A DNA stretch of 64,000 nucleotides, from assembly GCF_019279795.1 (NCBI RefSeq), contig NC_056733.1, positions 1,114,904,682-1,114,968,681 on the forward strand, written 5' to 3'. Positions 53,531-64,000 of the stretch are shown piece by piece; position 1 is the first letter of the stretch; each line of letters begins with the position of its first letter. The DNA is from Protopterus annectens (taxonomy: Eukaryota; Chordata; Ceratodontiformes; Protopteridae). Under the pieces are notes generated by a model, which worked only from the letters and a program-made list of their open reading frames with translations, was not told the DNA's origin and searched no databases. The translations under genes were made by a program, and so were the position numbers.

Positions 53531-54099
53531 TAGAACTATAGCTTAAAAATCTTCAAGCATCACATTAAAGCCCATCTCGCCAATTCCTGGACTTGCACAT
53601 GTAGTGGACATGGGTAGCCCAAACCATGAAACTAGCTGATTTTAAAATTTTAATTGCATATGTAATGAGCATTGAATTTAAGTCATATGACTACCTTAGT
53701 ATCTTATGTTGTTTTTTTCTTTCTGACTGTTAATATCTAGCAGATTTTAAGTCTTCAGTTTGCTATGTTACCCATATATAAGACTAAGTATCCTAATTGT
53801 ACTCTCAGTGTATACAATGTCACAAATTGCTACTATTTTAAGAGCTGTCTTCTAGAAGCATTGTTATATAAGATTACTAGTGTTGTCTTCCACTTGACCA
53901 ATTTATTCTGTTTTACTCTTTTTATCATTATAAATGTCTGTTACTATTTTTTCTTCATTGTATTATTATTAGATTTTTTTCTACTAACAAAATAGACTAC
54001 TAACAATGGAGCTTTTTCCCCGGGCCTCTGCTGAAAAAGGGTTTTATGCCCAGTTGGACTCTCCCGGTAAACAAATGTAAAATAATAAATAAAATAAGT

Positions 54100-55900
54100 A
54101 TAATACAAAACCAGTAACCTGAATACTTTCTTGCATTTGTTGTAACACTGTATCCATGCTTGCTTCATTCTTTTTTAACAAAATGGGCATTGTTATCCCT
54201 TCATTTGAAATACAGCTCATAGCTTCCATTTCCATATTCAAATACTCAGATGTTGCATTCATTACTAATACAAATAATGTACCACTCAATGGACAAACTT
54301 GTCTAATACCCTTTTTTACCTTTATATCTTTGCTCAACCATCTGTTTATCATAATCTTCATTATATTATGCTTATATGCTGACATGCACATGTTTTTAAA
54401 TTTCTTACTTATATTATATAGATCAAACATATCCCATAACACTGAGTGGTGAATGGAGTCAAATGCATTGCTTAAATCTCCTACTATTACTTTCGCCTGA
54501 ACATTTCTAGGCACTGATTATTGATGATAAATATTGAACTTTTTTCCTTTTATACCAAACATATATTCATTGTCAACACTGCCTACTTTCTTCTATCTTT
54601 TTGTGTAATATTTTCATTTTAAATCATATAATCGGTATTATTTACCACAATTTGTCTCAATTTCTGTATTTCTTCCTTCTTTCCACATAAACCAAATTGT
54701 ACCCTGCATAGCTCTTTATACCTGAAACTTCTTTTCTAACCATTCATTTAATTCCTTTGTAAACCATTTATTTTCCTCTGTATTCATATTTTTATACATA
54801 TTGTGTTCTATTCTGTCTGGTCCTGCCACTGACTCTAAATTCATTAGCTTTAGTACCTGTTCTAGTTCCTCTATTCTTATGTCTTCTTCTAAATCCTTAC
54901 TGTCCATGTCCAAAAATGTATGTACTTTCCATATCTTTGTTCTCTGCTCTTTATAGTCTTAATATGTTCTTTTACTATATTCATAATCTCCTCATGTGTA
55001 TTTTGCATTTTACCTGAAAAGTCTTTCATTTGCCTGATTACAACACAATTAGTATCTTTAGTGCAATTTCTTCTTTTTTCCTTTCAGGAAATATCTTTTG
55101 TTTGTACAATAAATATTCTATTTTTTTCATATTGAAACCATATAATTTGTGTTCCTTAATAAAAAAGTTTTCATCATTCTTTTCTAGACAATCATGATGT
55201 TATTTAAATTCTTATATTTTATTTTTTCCTTGTATAATTTCTCTTTCTCCCATGTCACATAACATTTTTTATACTTCAGTTTAAAATGTAACCACCATTT
55301 TGACCACTGTTCATAACATTCTGTCATTTCTACATGATCTTGCCATAATGTCATAAACACTTTTCTCCCTTTGTCATCCCATTTCACTTCATTTATTCTT
55401 TTTATACCTTTCCCTGTTTTTATATAGTCATCATTCTCTTTAAACATAATCCAAATTCCCTGTGGACTGAAAAGCCTGTCAGTAACATTCCTTATTCAAC
55501 TATCACTAAACTTTCTGAAAACAAAATAATCTATTTCTGCCCCCCCCCCCCTTCTACACGTCCAAGTCTCTAGATTCCATATTTTTAAATGCCCATATTT
55601 TATAGTATCCTTTACTAGTTTAACATCATAAGATGTCTTGTTTTGCTGTCTTAAATTGTAATTGAAGTTTCCTACTACAATTATCTCCATGTTTACTGCC
55701 ACATATTTGTATTAACTTTCTAAACATCTTCTCCCCCTCCTTTTTTATTACATATGCATATATTGCAATACTTCTAGCATGTTCCATCTTATATAAATAA
55801 TAATTCTGCATGCTATAATAACGGTAACATCTAATACTTATCTTTATATAAGTATTCCTCAGCAGGTCTATTTCCTGAAATTCCATATCACAATTTCCCC
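54100..55900 (-). pseudogene. Tx1/L1-like ORF2: endonuclease and RT N-part
   Basis: Endonuclease: MEIIVVGNFNYNLRQQNKTS then WTCRRGGGAEIDYFVF (D-x-F signature). RT: IRIEELEQVLKLMNLESVAG followed by PDRIEHNMYKNM (the KSPGPDGI region), IVGDLSNAFDSIHHSVLWDM (motif A), RQVCPLSGTLFVLVMNA (motif B), and a damaged motif C region before NEASMDTVLQQMQE. It stops where the L2-like LINE is inserted. Confidence 0.72.
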
Positions 55901-56033
55901 CACTATACTTCTGTTTGAATTCTTTCTGACTTTGACTAAAATGAAGTATCTTTTAGTATAACATCCTTATACACCTCTTTACACCACTCCAAAATTCCTA
56001 TCCTTTTTTCCAGCTTTTTAAAACTATTAATAT

Positions 56034-57518
56034 TTAATGATAATACTTTACACATATCTCTTCTTTAAATAATGCGTATTCATTCTTTTCCTTTCTTTTT
56101 TTGAAATCTTCTATGTTCTTCCTTTTCCTTTCTTTCACACTTTTACCAGTTGAATTTCTCTCTCGTTTGACTATATCCCATTTAACTTCTTCATCCTCAC
56201 TTAAACCTGTCTCTTCTTCTATGTTCAAGTCTTCCTTCATTTTATCTTTTTGTGTCATTTGTTCTTCATCAGTAATACAGATATTTTTTCTCATTTTTTT
56301 TACTTCTAATTCCTTTTCTGTAACTTTATCCTGTTTACCTTGTTCTTCTGCTACCTCTGTTATGTCCGACACTGCTTCATTTCCTTTTTCTCACACCCTT
56401 CCCCCAAATGTCCCACTTTTTTTGCATTTATAACATTTTGGTTCACAATTTTTTGCATTGTGTCTTACGCCACCACATATAAAACAGCATCTTTTTTTCA
56501 CATTTGTTAATTAATTGCTCTATTTTTCTACACAAAAAGCATGTTTTTGGTTGCCCCCAATATCTAACCAGGCCTCTGTCACCTTCGACATTAATAACAC
56601 TTGGAATACGTACAATACTGTCGTTTTCTAGTTTCAATATCACATTGCAATCCCACGACCCAGTGCATAAACCTCAGTTGTCATACACTTTGACAAATTC
56701 AATACATCATTATATAAATATAAAAAATGTTTTTTAAAGTCTGGATTTCTACTTCAGTTTGGAATTGTATATTAATTTTTTTCTTAGTTTCCCTAAAAAA
56801 GGGCTTAAGCACATATAAGTTCCATGGTGCACAGTTTTTCTTTTTTTCATATTCTTCTATAAATCTTTCCATTATCTGCCCAGTCTCAAAAATAATGTAA
56901 CAAAAAGGTCTCTTTATTAATATGGATAAATGCTCTTACCTCATTTGTTTTGATCCCCAAGCATCTTAATAACTTTGTCCCATATCTTATATCTATATCT
57001 TTCTTCTGTTCGATCCACACTTTAAACAGTCTCTTTTTCAGACTTTTTCCTTCTTCTTTCTTACAACACAGCCCTTCTCTGACCATTTCTGTGTACGATT
57101 GTTTCTCAGCCTTCATTGCTTCACACGTCTGCACTTCTTCATTCTGTATCCTGTCCATTATCTTTCCCTATGACTTGTCCTTACCATCTTCCAGTTCACT
57201 TTCATCGACCATGACCAACAGTAAATCATTCTGCAACCCTCCCGACTAGAGAGGTGTAATAACACAACCTTGTATTGCATTTTCAGATATGAACAACAAC
57301 TGCTGAAATAACTCTTCAGAATCTACATCTACTACATCTGCCACATAGACTGCTTTGAAAAGGCTTACTGCCTTCCCCCCCATCTCCAACACACCAGATC
57401 CATCACTCAGCTTCTCCTTCAGCTTGGACTCATTTTCCAACGATTTAAATGTATCTGCTGTTTGGATAGCAGCACCTGAAACACCATCCTCCTTGCTATT
57501 CTTCTTTCCGAACTCCAT
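56034..57518 (-). pseudogene. Tx1/L1-like ORF1 (Gag-like)
   Basis: Starts MEFGKKNSKEDGVSG. The middle (56443-56643) has a zinc-knuckle-like patch: KTCFLCRKIEQLINKCEKK, then MLFYMWWRKTQCKK, where the second knuckle seems damaged. The C-terminal part (56034-56372) is strongly charged, rich in Lys and Glu. At least three frameshifts break it. In the family this protein binds element RNA. Confidence 0.6.
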
Positions 57519-57540
57519 TATTGCTTAACTTAGCTTCTTG

Positions 57541-57735
57541 CTGCCTTTGCACCTGGACCAGAAGCAGGAAGCAAAACATGCCACATACAAACACATCCCC
57601 GTATGGAAAAGAGTAGGGGAAGTTCCTCAGTGTTGTGGACAAATTTCCCCTGGCACTATAAATACCAGCCCTGGAAAAAGGCCGTTAACGTAGTCAGACT
57701 AACTCAGTCAACAAAGGATAAATAAGTAAAAATTA
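57541..57735 (-). other. Tx1/L1-like 5' leader
   Basis: Upstream of ORF1 in sense and richer in GC than ORF1. No promoter element can be named. Confidence 0.35.
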
Positions 57736-57739
57736 ATAA

Positions 57740-58860
57740 AATGGTAGTGAGAATCTCTCCCTCTTTTTTAGGGTGTTCCACTTCATCCACCAGATCAGAC
57801 AGTTTCTTTTCTCTCCAGTTGTTCAGCATCTGCTTTCTCAGGAGTTGATAGAAGCTGTTCCTCCTTCTTGGAAATAGAAAGGTTTATATTCACGAATGTT
57901 TTGGTTCATAAGAAAAAAAAACTTTATGGAGGCCAGGCTTTATCAACCAGGTTTTGAAAGTTTCAGAGTTCAAAATGTTATTGCTTTACAACCTGTTACT
58001 TTTCATTTCCCCTTTAAGTTTTGTAGTGACCATAGATTTAAAGGATGCTTAATCATCACATTCCTATAGTGCCAGGTTTCAAACATTTCTTAAGGTTTTC
58101 TGTCCTTTCTTTGCATTACTCTTTGGTTTATCCACTGTTTCAAGGGATTTCACAGAGTATCTAGCTCCAGTGATAGCCTACTACAGACTGTAAGGTGTTT
58201 ACATTCTTCTTATTTAGACAACTTGCTTATCTTTTCAGAATTTTTTCAAAGTGTCGGGAATCTCACTTGGATAAGAGATCTTCTCCGAGTGGGGTTGCAG
58301 AACATCCAAAAGTCATTCTTACAAGTGGTTACAGACAACATCAAGTTAATGTGGTGCAAAAACAAGCAGGGAGGTGGGGGGACCAGATATTTATCCTCTG
58401 TGCAGACTAACCATGATAGCTTGAGATATAGTTTTTCACAGTCTCACTCTGCAAGCAGCTTACATCCCATCAAAGCAAAATTTTTTGCCAGACAAGCTGA
58501 GCAGGACCAGGACAGACCATAACAAATGGAACCTGAATTGGTAGGATCCTTTAGGAATTGATCCATTGGTGGGGGACACCTCAGATAGATCTATTTGCCT
58601 GAATTCACAGCAATAAACTGACAAAATTCTTCTGCTGGACTCCATGCAAGAAGACCTGGAAAACGGATGCATTTTCATTTCATGCGACAAGAATGTTCCT
58701 GTGTATTTTCCACCCTTTCCACTGATATCTAGGATAATTCTAAAGATTTAGAGGTAGTCTCCAAAATCATTGTGGTGGCTCCCTTCTGTCCCAGTCAAAA
58801 GTGGATGTTAAACATTCCCACTATTGCAGTAGCCTTTAGGTAATATGGTTTGTTTCCCAT
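57740..58860 (+). pseudogene. DIRS-5 RT/RNase H relic
   Basis: FLVHKKKKLYGG-like remnant near 57900 (compare FFLVPKKTGDW). Later WIRDLLRVGLQNIQKSFLQV and TDNIKLMWCKNKQGGGGTRY (frame 58223-58522) correspond to RNase H MDNMSVVWYINKQGGTRSY. Near 58770 VVAPFCPSQKWML parallels LIAPYWPRQVWF. No termini found. Confidence 0.58.
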
Positions 58861-59569
58861 GTCAGGAAACAACTGACCAGCTTCACAAAGCTCTGGCTAC
58901 CTCCCAACATGCACACCTTTACTCTGACTGTCGATAGTTTGCCCCAGGGAAGGGAAGTCAGCGGTCAGAGTGCAGATTTCTTCAGTTCTTTCTTTCTTGC
59001 CACCTCAAAGAGAAGCATCTTAGGAGCTTCACAGGAGCAGCATTCAGCTTAAAGCTTCTGTTCTGGCAGATCAGTCCTCATCAGGGAACATTTCCACACA
59101 GAAGTTGTTGCCCATTTAAGAAAAGATTACTTAACTTTATTTTCCATCTAAAAATAGTATTTCCCCTTTAAGAAACCTGGTAGTTTTTATCAGTATCAGA
59201 GGTTTCCCGTCAGAGACCACTATTTTTAGGTAATTAGAGGTTATTTTTGTGAAAATGTACGTACTGTTTATATAAACCTTTATTTTGTGACTAAAGGTTT
59301 TACTTTGAGACTGGCAGGGACATGTTTTTCATTGTAGTGCTTATGTTCACTTTTGACAGCCTACCTGACATTTTTGTTTTTCTGCCAGTATATTTAGCAT
59401 TTTAAAAGGAGTGCTGACTGAGAATTTGAGTGCTATTTTTACTTTTACTTTGAGAAGGGGCTGGAATAAGAAGTGTAAATATGTTGCTTGTGTGCACTAG
59501 GTGACAGCTTTTCCTCCAAGTGACTCGCTCAAGCACATTTATCACTTTTGGCATCTTCTCCTCAGCTAC
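58861..59569. other. No recognised gene
   Basis: Probably contains the decayed continuation of the DIRS relics, but no motif can be assigned. Confidence 0.4.
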
Positions 59570-60600
59570 AGCATGGATACTTACTCCAGCACTTAACCAA
59601 GGAACCCTTGCTTTTGGCTCAGTCTGTGCCTTAGCCAATAGCGGGTGAACCTTTGGTGGTCAGCATTTGCTCCTCAGACTGCTCCCTTACCTCTCAGGCT
59701 TCTTCTGGTGTGGTCATTTTGGGTATCATGAATTGAAGGTCAGCCAACTCCTGTGCAGTCATTTCAGTGTTCGATACGGGAATGGAGGAAGTGCCTCCTC
59801 TAGGGCTTGGAGAAACTCCAGGAGATTCTTCACAGGGCTACTGAGGCAAGAGACCATTAGACTGGTTAGATGTTCCTCCTGCTTGTCAGTCTTCTTTCAC
59901 AGAGATTCCTGTAAAGAAAAAAACAAAAGGTTGGTTATAGTTATGAAAGACTATTTTCTCACTTTAGCAAGGCATGCACTGCAGGCGATGAAAATTGGTG
60001 TTCAGAAGCCAGTAAAGGTGGGCATCCCATGTAAAAAAGTTACTGAGAAAACAGGGACTGATGAATCTTATTTTGAAGAAACAGGGCTTCTTCTACAAAT
60101 TCACAAGCCCATCTTTCTGACCCTGAGTAAAATATTACCTTTTTCCCTCTCGTGGAGGAATTTTTCTTTTAATAAGATAATAGCCAGGATAAATGTGGTA
60201 TTTTTATGGGAACAAATAGATGCCCCCCCCCCATAACTGAGAAGATATATTGATATATTATAAATGGATATTCCTTATTCCTCACCCATTCCTCATATAC
60301 TGCCAGCCCTGGAGGATGTGTTGAATGCTGTCTGTAATCATCCTGATGACCAGCCATCAGTCACTATAAATGTGTAAAGTGCCTCAGACTAATACATTTC
60401 TTTCCTCTCACCTTAGGTCTGACCCAGCAACCAAATCAACTGCTTTACCTGCTGGCAGTAGGTTGATCTTGAACACTAACCCTTGCCAGTTTAGCTTTCA
60501 GAATCCACATTTATCAGGCATAAATTTAGAATTTAATTCCTGTTGTGTCGTAACTCTGCTGGTTCAAGACCGGAAGGGTATTTTTTGCTGTTTTGAGCTA
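59570..60600 (+). pseudogene. DIRS gag-like relic
   Basis: EIPVKKKTKG near 59905 parallels the basic EPPRKRKCKR block, and DESYFEETG-like acidic sequence near 60060 follows. KVPQTNTFLSSHLRSDPATK (frame 60370-60621) parallels KVPQYYTFVFSNSRSDPAAI at 42455. The order agrees with DIRS gag, but it follows rather than precedes the RT relic of DIRS-5, so it is a separate fragment. Confidence 0.42.
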
Positions 60601-62634
60601 TTAAAACTATATTTAGTATAATTTTACATTGAGGTTTTGATCCTACTGTTTTTATTTATTTTTTATCACCCCCCCCCCCAATGCACCTTAGAGTAGCGTT
60701 TAACTCCCCTCTGCTCTAGTCGAATGGTCCGCCCTTTGCTTAGCGGTTGCCGTTGTCTGCTAAATCAGCTTGGTTTCCCTCTGTTCTGGAATAATAGCAA
60801 TCTCTCTTGTGTTGCTCACCCCTTTACTTAGTGTTTTACGGTTCTCCGCTTAATCTAACTTCTGGATTTGGTTTACCCGTGCTCTGAAAAGGAGCAGCTT
60901 GCAATTCCGAGGTCCCCCTGCTCGTTTCTACTCTTAGTGCCTGCTAAGGTATATATGAAACTGGTCTCTTCACCAGTTCCTTAGTGAGCTTTATTTTGAG
61001 GCTTGCGTTAAGCAGTGGTAGTCACTGCTCTTAGCGCTAGTGCTTTAGCTCGCCCCAAACTGTCGCCAACAACATCTGTTGACCCACATTTCCTCCACTC
61101 CGCCGAGAACCGAAAAGTGCTCCCCATACCAAGAAATAATTTCAAATTTTCTGTTTCTCACACATAGCCGAGATTTCAGAACAATAATATATTGTTTACT
61201 TTAAGATAATTTATTTAATGTTTCTTCCTCTCTCGGCTTACTCTGCCCCTAGCGCTAATATCTCAGCGCCCTCTATTCAGCAAGAACCTTTAGCGACCTT
61301 GGCTTTTTCTACCTACATTTGCCAAATATCAAGGTCAACATTCCCCTTCCTAGCATTAGAATTTAACGACCTATGTTTATTTTTCTTTTTTTTTTTAGGA
61401 ATAAACTCCCTAACTGTGTCCCTTTTATAAATTTGCATGGTTCTTTCCTCCCAATCCTCACACCATTTGTCCTACAATCTTCTTTAGACTTTGTTTTGCT
61501 GATAGGTATTGTTTTTGTTTATGCCTATGGCCTGCCTCTGCCTGACTACCCTCTATGCACCTAAATATTCCAATTGTTGAAATTGCAACTTTCTAACTGT
61601 TTGTATGTGTTAGGTGAATACAATAATTGTGTTATTTTTTATTTGCTGCACCTACTGCCTTTGATAATTCTCCTACCCGGGAATATTGGTCTGTTAATGC
61701 TATTGGAGTCTTATTACTGCTTTCTGACCACTTTAGGCAAGTGTTGATTTCTCAGTACCTATATACCTGTAACATAACTATTGCTTAAAAGTTGATTTGT
61801 TGTAGGACGTCTTAACATTACCTGTGAATCCTCTACTGCATAACTGCTCTAACCTTCACTTTTATCTCATTTTTCCTCAATCCCCAGTTCTTCTTTTCTG
61901 TCCCTTCCTATTTTCCTTTCCTCATCCCACTCCACTCTGTAAACTTCCATCCATTAGCCTGTTTTTCCTTCTTCCTGAACTCTCCTTCTTCCTTTTTTCC
62001 CATTTCACCCTATTTTTCTCACTTTCCTTTTCAGTTGCTCCCAAGAGTGCTCTCCCCCCTTCTTCACTGAACAGACAGGAGATCTCTCCCAAGAGAAGAA
62101 GACAGTGAACATTCCACTTGAGCTTTAATAATTTTTGGGACCCTTTCTCCCTTGCTAAGGAGACTCTGTGTATGTATTTCCTTGCATTTTGTTTATTTTC
62201 TAAGCACTACCTTACCTTGAGCAGCATTCTACCTTGGTACGTGTGAAGGCAGCCTACCACTGGTCTCTGCACTGCCCCCCCCTCCTCCTTGGTCTTTCAG
62301 TCTTCTCCCCAAATTGCCTCTTTCTAATCTCTCTAAACCTAATCTTATCCAGGGAACATCTTTCTCCAAAGTGCACCTCCCTCCTTTTTCCACTAGATGG
62401 CAGCATATTCCATACGTACAGAATAGTAATACTCCCTCTCCCTGCTTCACAACTTTCCCCTGCCTAAAAGTGTCTCTGCCCTCCTTTAAAGATACTGCAC
62501 TCTCTCATATACTTACTACTAGTGTGCTCCTCTTGAACCAAACAAAGCCCCTAGTCATACTCTAATACACTCCTCTATAAAAGAAGTTTACAACCACTTA
62601 CCTGCACCCCTGCTATAGCTCTCTGCTTTCAGCC
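60601..62634. other. No recognised gene; probably upstream part of the terminal L2-like LINE
   Basis: Increasingly pyrimidine-rich toward the right. Short frames at 61218-61430 and 61824-62108 have no motif. The right part may be the 5' leader of the L2-like LINE that follows. Confidence 0.4.
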
Positions 62635-63171
62635 TTGGGGTTACTGGTTATTTATTCAAGCCTTCCTGTCTCCTTGGCTTTTCCCGCTCTGTTCGCCCTG
62701 CGGGCTCACTCCGCTCCCCTACCCTGCCCCCAATTCTCACCCGCCCCCAATACTCCTACACTTATTCTTCTCCTTCCAGCCACTCCCACTATTCCAACCA
62801 GTCCTGTTACATTACCCCTCCCTCTTCACCAACCAATCCTGATACACCTGCCCCTCCCCTCCCTCCCCCATACACCTTCCTCTTTAAACCATTCCCCACC
62901 CACTCCTTTCATCTCTTCACCTTTCTCTTTCTATCACCTCCTACCAAATCTAATTATCATGCCCACCCTTCCAACCAAACTCCTCTTTCTCTCATCCTCT
63001 ACCTTACTTCTATTATACCTATACCAAATAACCAACTATACCAATTTCCATATACCTTCTCCTCCTCCTTCTCCCAAAAACCTCCTATCGTCCCACTACC
63101 ATAATATCTCTGCTTCCTTATTTTCCTCCCACCCTTCTATCAAAAATAAAACATTTCCTTACCATAAATAA
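62635..63171 (+). CDS. Possible ORF1 of the L2-like LINE
   Basis: 178 codons, open, extremely rich in Pro, Leu and Ser (for example LLLPATPTIPTSPVTLPLPL) because the strand is nearly free of G. No Cys-rich or esterase motif is seen. Its position before the endonuclease suggests ORF1, but the composition alone could keep it open by chance. Confidence 0.3.
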   Translation: MGLLVIYSSLPVSLAFPALFALRAHSAPLPCPQFSPAPNTPTLILLLPATPTIPTSPVTLPLPLHQPILIHLPLPSLPHTPSSLNHSPPTPFISSPFSFYHLLPNLIIMPTLPTKLLFLSSSTLLLLYLYQITNYTNFHIPSPPPSPKNLLSSHYHNISASLFSSHPSIKNKTFPYHK

Positions 63172-63339
63172 TAACTGCAAACTTAAACCAAAGCCTTTCC
63201 ACCCTCCTCCAACTAATTACAAATCAAAAAACAACACCCCCACCTCCCCTACCTTTATTTAGCTGGTGGCATTCACCCCTACCCAGGCCCTAATTTCTCT
63301 CCCTCTATTCTCCCACACTCTAACAACAAACACCCTAAC

Positions 63340-64000
63340 AAAAACCTCAAATGCATTACTATTAACGCCCAAAGCCTAAAAAATAAATTAACTCTCTTCC
63401 ATGCCTGGCAGTCATAACTCTCCTGACATTGCTGCTATCACTGAAACATGGCTAAAACCTGATATTACTGACTCAGAGTTCCTTCCTCCAGAATTTCATT
63501 GTCTCCGGTCAGACCGGCCAAATAAAAGAGGTGGTGGTTGTTGCTCTACTTTACTCCAACCTCTTGTCCATTACTCCCTTCCCTAACTCCATCCCTTCTT
63601 TTAACAACTCTGAAATTGTGATTGCTTTACTAAAAATAACAACCATAAAAGCATCTGCATCATTTGCCTCTATATTCCCCCTAGTAACAATACCAGTACT
63701 CCTGAAGACATCCTCTCCTGGACCTCCTCCAATATTAACCTGGAAACCTTCATTATGGGTGATGTAAATATTGACTGGGGAAAAATCAATAGCGCCAATC
63801 CCACTATAGCCATCAACCTATTCAAGTTCACTCAATTTACTAATTCCTTCACTCGACCCAACAAATCTAATCCCCCTGGCACAGTACTTGACTGGATCCT
63901 AGTATCTCATCCAAGCAAAATTATAAAATCAGGCGTCACCCCTGACCCACTAGGAGACCATTTCCCTGCTTTCGCCATTCGTGCTACTCTCTCCTCCCCA
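63340..64000 (+). pseudogene. L2-like LINE endonuclease domain (partial)
   Basis: ITINAQSLKNKLTLFHAWQS, then DIAAITETWLKPDITD (catalytic Glu), RSDRPNKRGGGC, MGDVNIDWGKINSANP, LDWILVSHPSKIIKSG and GDHFPAFAI. These are the blocks of an apurinic-type LINE endonuclease in order. Frameshifts near 63390 and 63540 break it, and the window edge truncates it. Confidence 0.78.

Larger units (their letters stand above)
50640..54095 (+). mobile_element. L2-like LINE inserted in the Tx1/L1-like LINE
   Basis: Plus-strand non-LTR element: endonuclease remnant (about 50790-51030), RT (about 51620-53400), and a 3' tail at 54010-54095 (TTTTTCCCCGGGCCTCTGCT, CAGTTGGACTCTCCCGGTAA, AATAAATAAAATAA). The 5' end is truncated inside the endonuclease. 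CR1-7 interrupts RT motif A (52041-52536). The tail is shared with SINE tails at 7105-7190 and 17957-18040. L2 versus a related jockey-group clade cannot be settled by eye. Confidence 0.75.
43435..57540 (-). mobile_element. Tx1/L1-like LINE split by an L2-like LINE and DIRS-4
   Basis: Minus-strand LINE read from 57540: ORF1 (56034-57518), ORF2 endonuclease and RT (54100-55900), a short RT piece (50500-50640) and the ORF2 C-terminal third (43435-44308). The L2-like LINE occupies 50640-54095 and DIRS-4 occupies 44309-50499. The RT segment before each insertion is continued by the expected next segment after it, which supports one original element. About 40 codons seem to be missing at the DIRS-4 site. 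Long ORF2 with a Cys-rich C-terminal region and a zinc-knuckle ORF1 fits the Tx1/L1 group. Confidence 0.72.
62635..64000 (+). mobile_element. L2-like LINE, 5' half (cut by window edge)
   Basis: A proline- and leucine-rich frame of 178 codons (62635-63171) is followed by an endonuclease (63340-64000). It resembles the L2-like copy at 50640 in endonuclease wording (compare MGDVNIDWG with LGDFDINC). The RT lies beyond the window. Confidence 0.68.

Noticed and set aside
1..64000. Endogenous retrovirus or LTR retrotransposon
   Set aside because: No paired direct LTRs, tRNA primer site, protease or DDE integrase was seen; all RTs belong to LINE, DIRS or Penelope-like types.

Overview
This window looks like a repeat-dense piece of a vertebrate nuclear genome. 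I recognise no host exon, tRNA gene, rRNA gene or bacterial operon. It is built from nested and decayed transposable elements: at least seven CR1-type LINE copies, a Tx1/L1-like LINE, two L2-like LINEs, five DIRS-type tyrosine-recombinase retrotransposon segments, one Penelope-like element (PLE), tRNA-derived SINEs and small DNA-transposon-like insertions. CR1 with an ORF1 esterase, DIRS, PLE and L2/SINE pairs together suggest a repeat-rich vertebrate such as a lungfish, salamander, ray-finned or cartilaginous fish. The exact taxon is an inference I cannot settle.

Layout. 1-984: nothing recognised. 985-5692: CR1-1 (minus) with its 5' monomer region, invaded at 5204-5470 by a small hammerhead-like element. 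5693-7225: mostly unrecognised. 7226-15724: DIRS-1, with a second broken DIRS (DIRS-2, 8212-10502) inside its gag. 15725-18955: old fragments (CR1, PLE-like, SINE). 18956-24745: CR1-2 (minus), with a 167-bp hAT-like MITE inside and about 5.6 tandem 257-bp monomers upstream. 24746-28669: unrecognised sequence, an L1-ORF1-like fragment and a SINE with a perfect target duplication. 28670-30984: gag part of DIRS-3. 30985-38030: CR1-3 (minus), split by a PLE (31403-34837), which is itself split by CR1-4 (32379-33404). 38030-42710: a chimeric CR1/DIRS-gag block present twice. 43435-57540: one Tx1/L1-like LINE (minus), split by an L2-like LINE (50640-54095, itself carrying CR1-7) and by the best-preserved element here, DIRS-4 (44309-50499). 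57740-60600: DIRS relics. 62635-64000: the 5' half of another L2-like LINE, cut by the window edge.

DIRS-4 is the centrepiece. It has near-identical inverted terminal repeats and an internal complementary region that exactly joins the complements of its two ends, as in a circular-DNA replication cycle. It encodes Gag, reverse transcriptase/RNase H and tyrosine recombinase, with only a few lesions. Its terminal repeats and its gag share a dense two-orientation array of a 10-bp motif (TCGGCTCCGA and its complement). In DIRS-1 the corresponding motif has a different sequence in both places, which suggests a DNA- or RNA-level function that coevolves within each element.

The nesting gives relative ages: Tx1/L1 is older than L2-like, which is older than CR1-7; Tx1/L1 is also older than DIRS-4; CR1-3 is older than the PLE, which is older than CR1-4. 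The 3' tail of the L2-like LINE is also found on SINE-type tails at 7105 and 17957, so that LINE family probably mobilised those SINEs.
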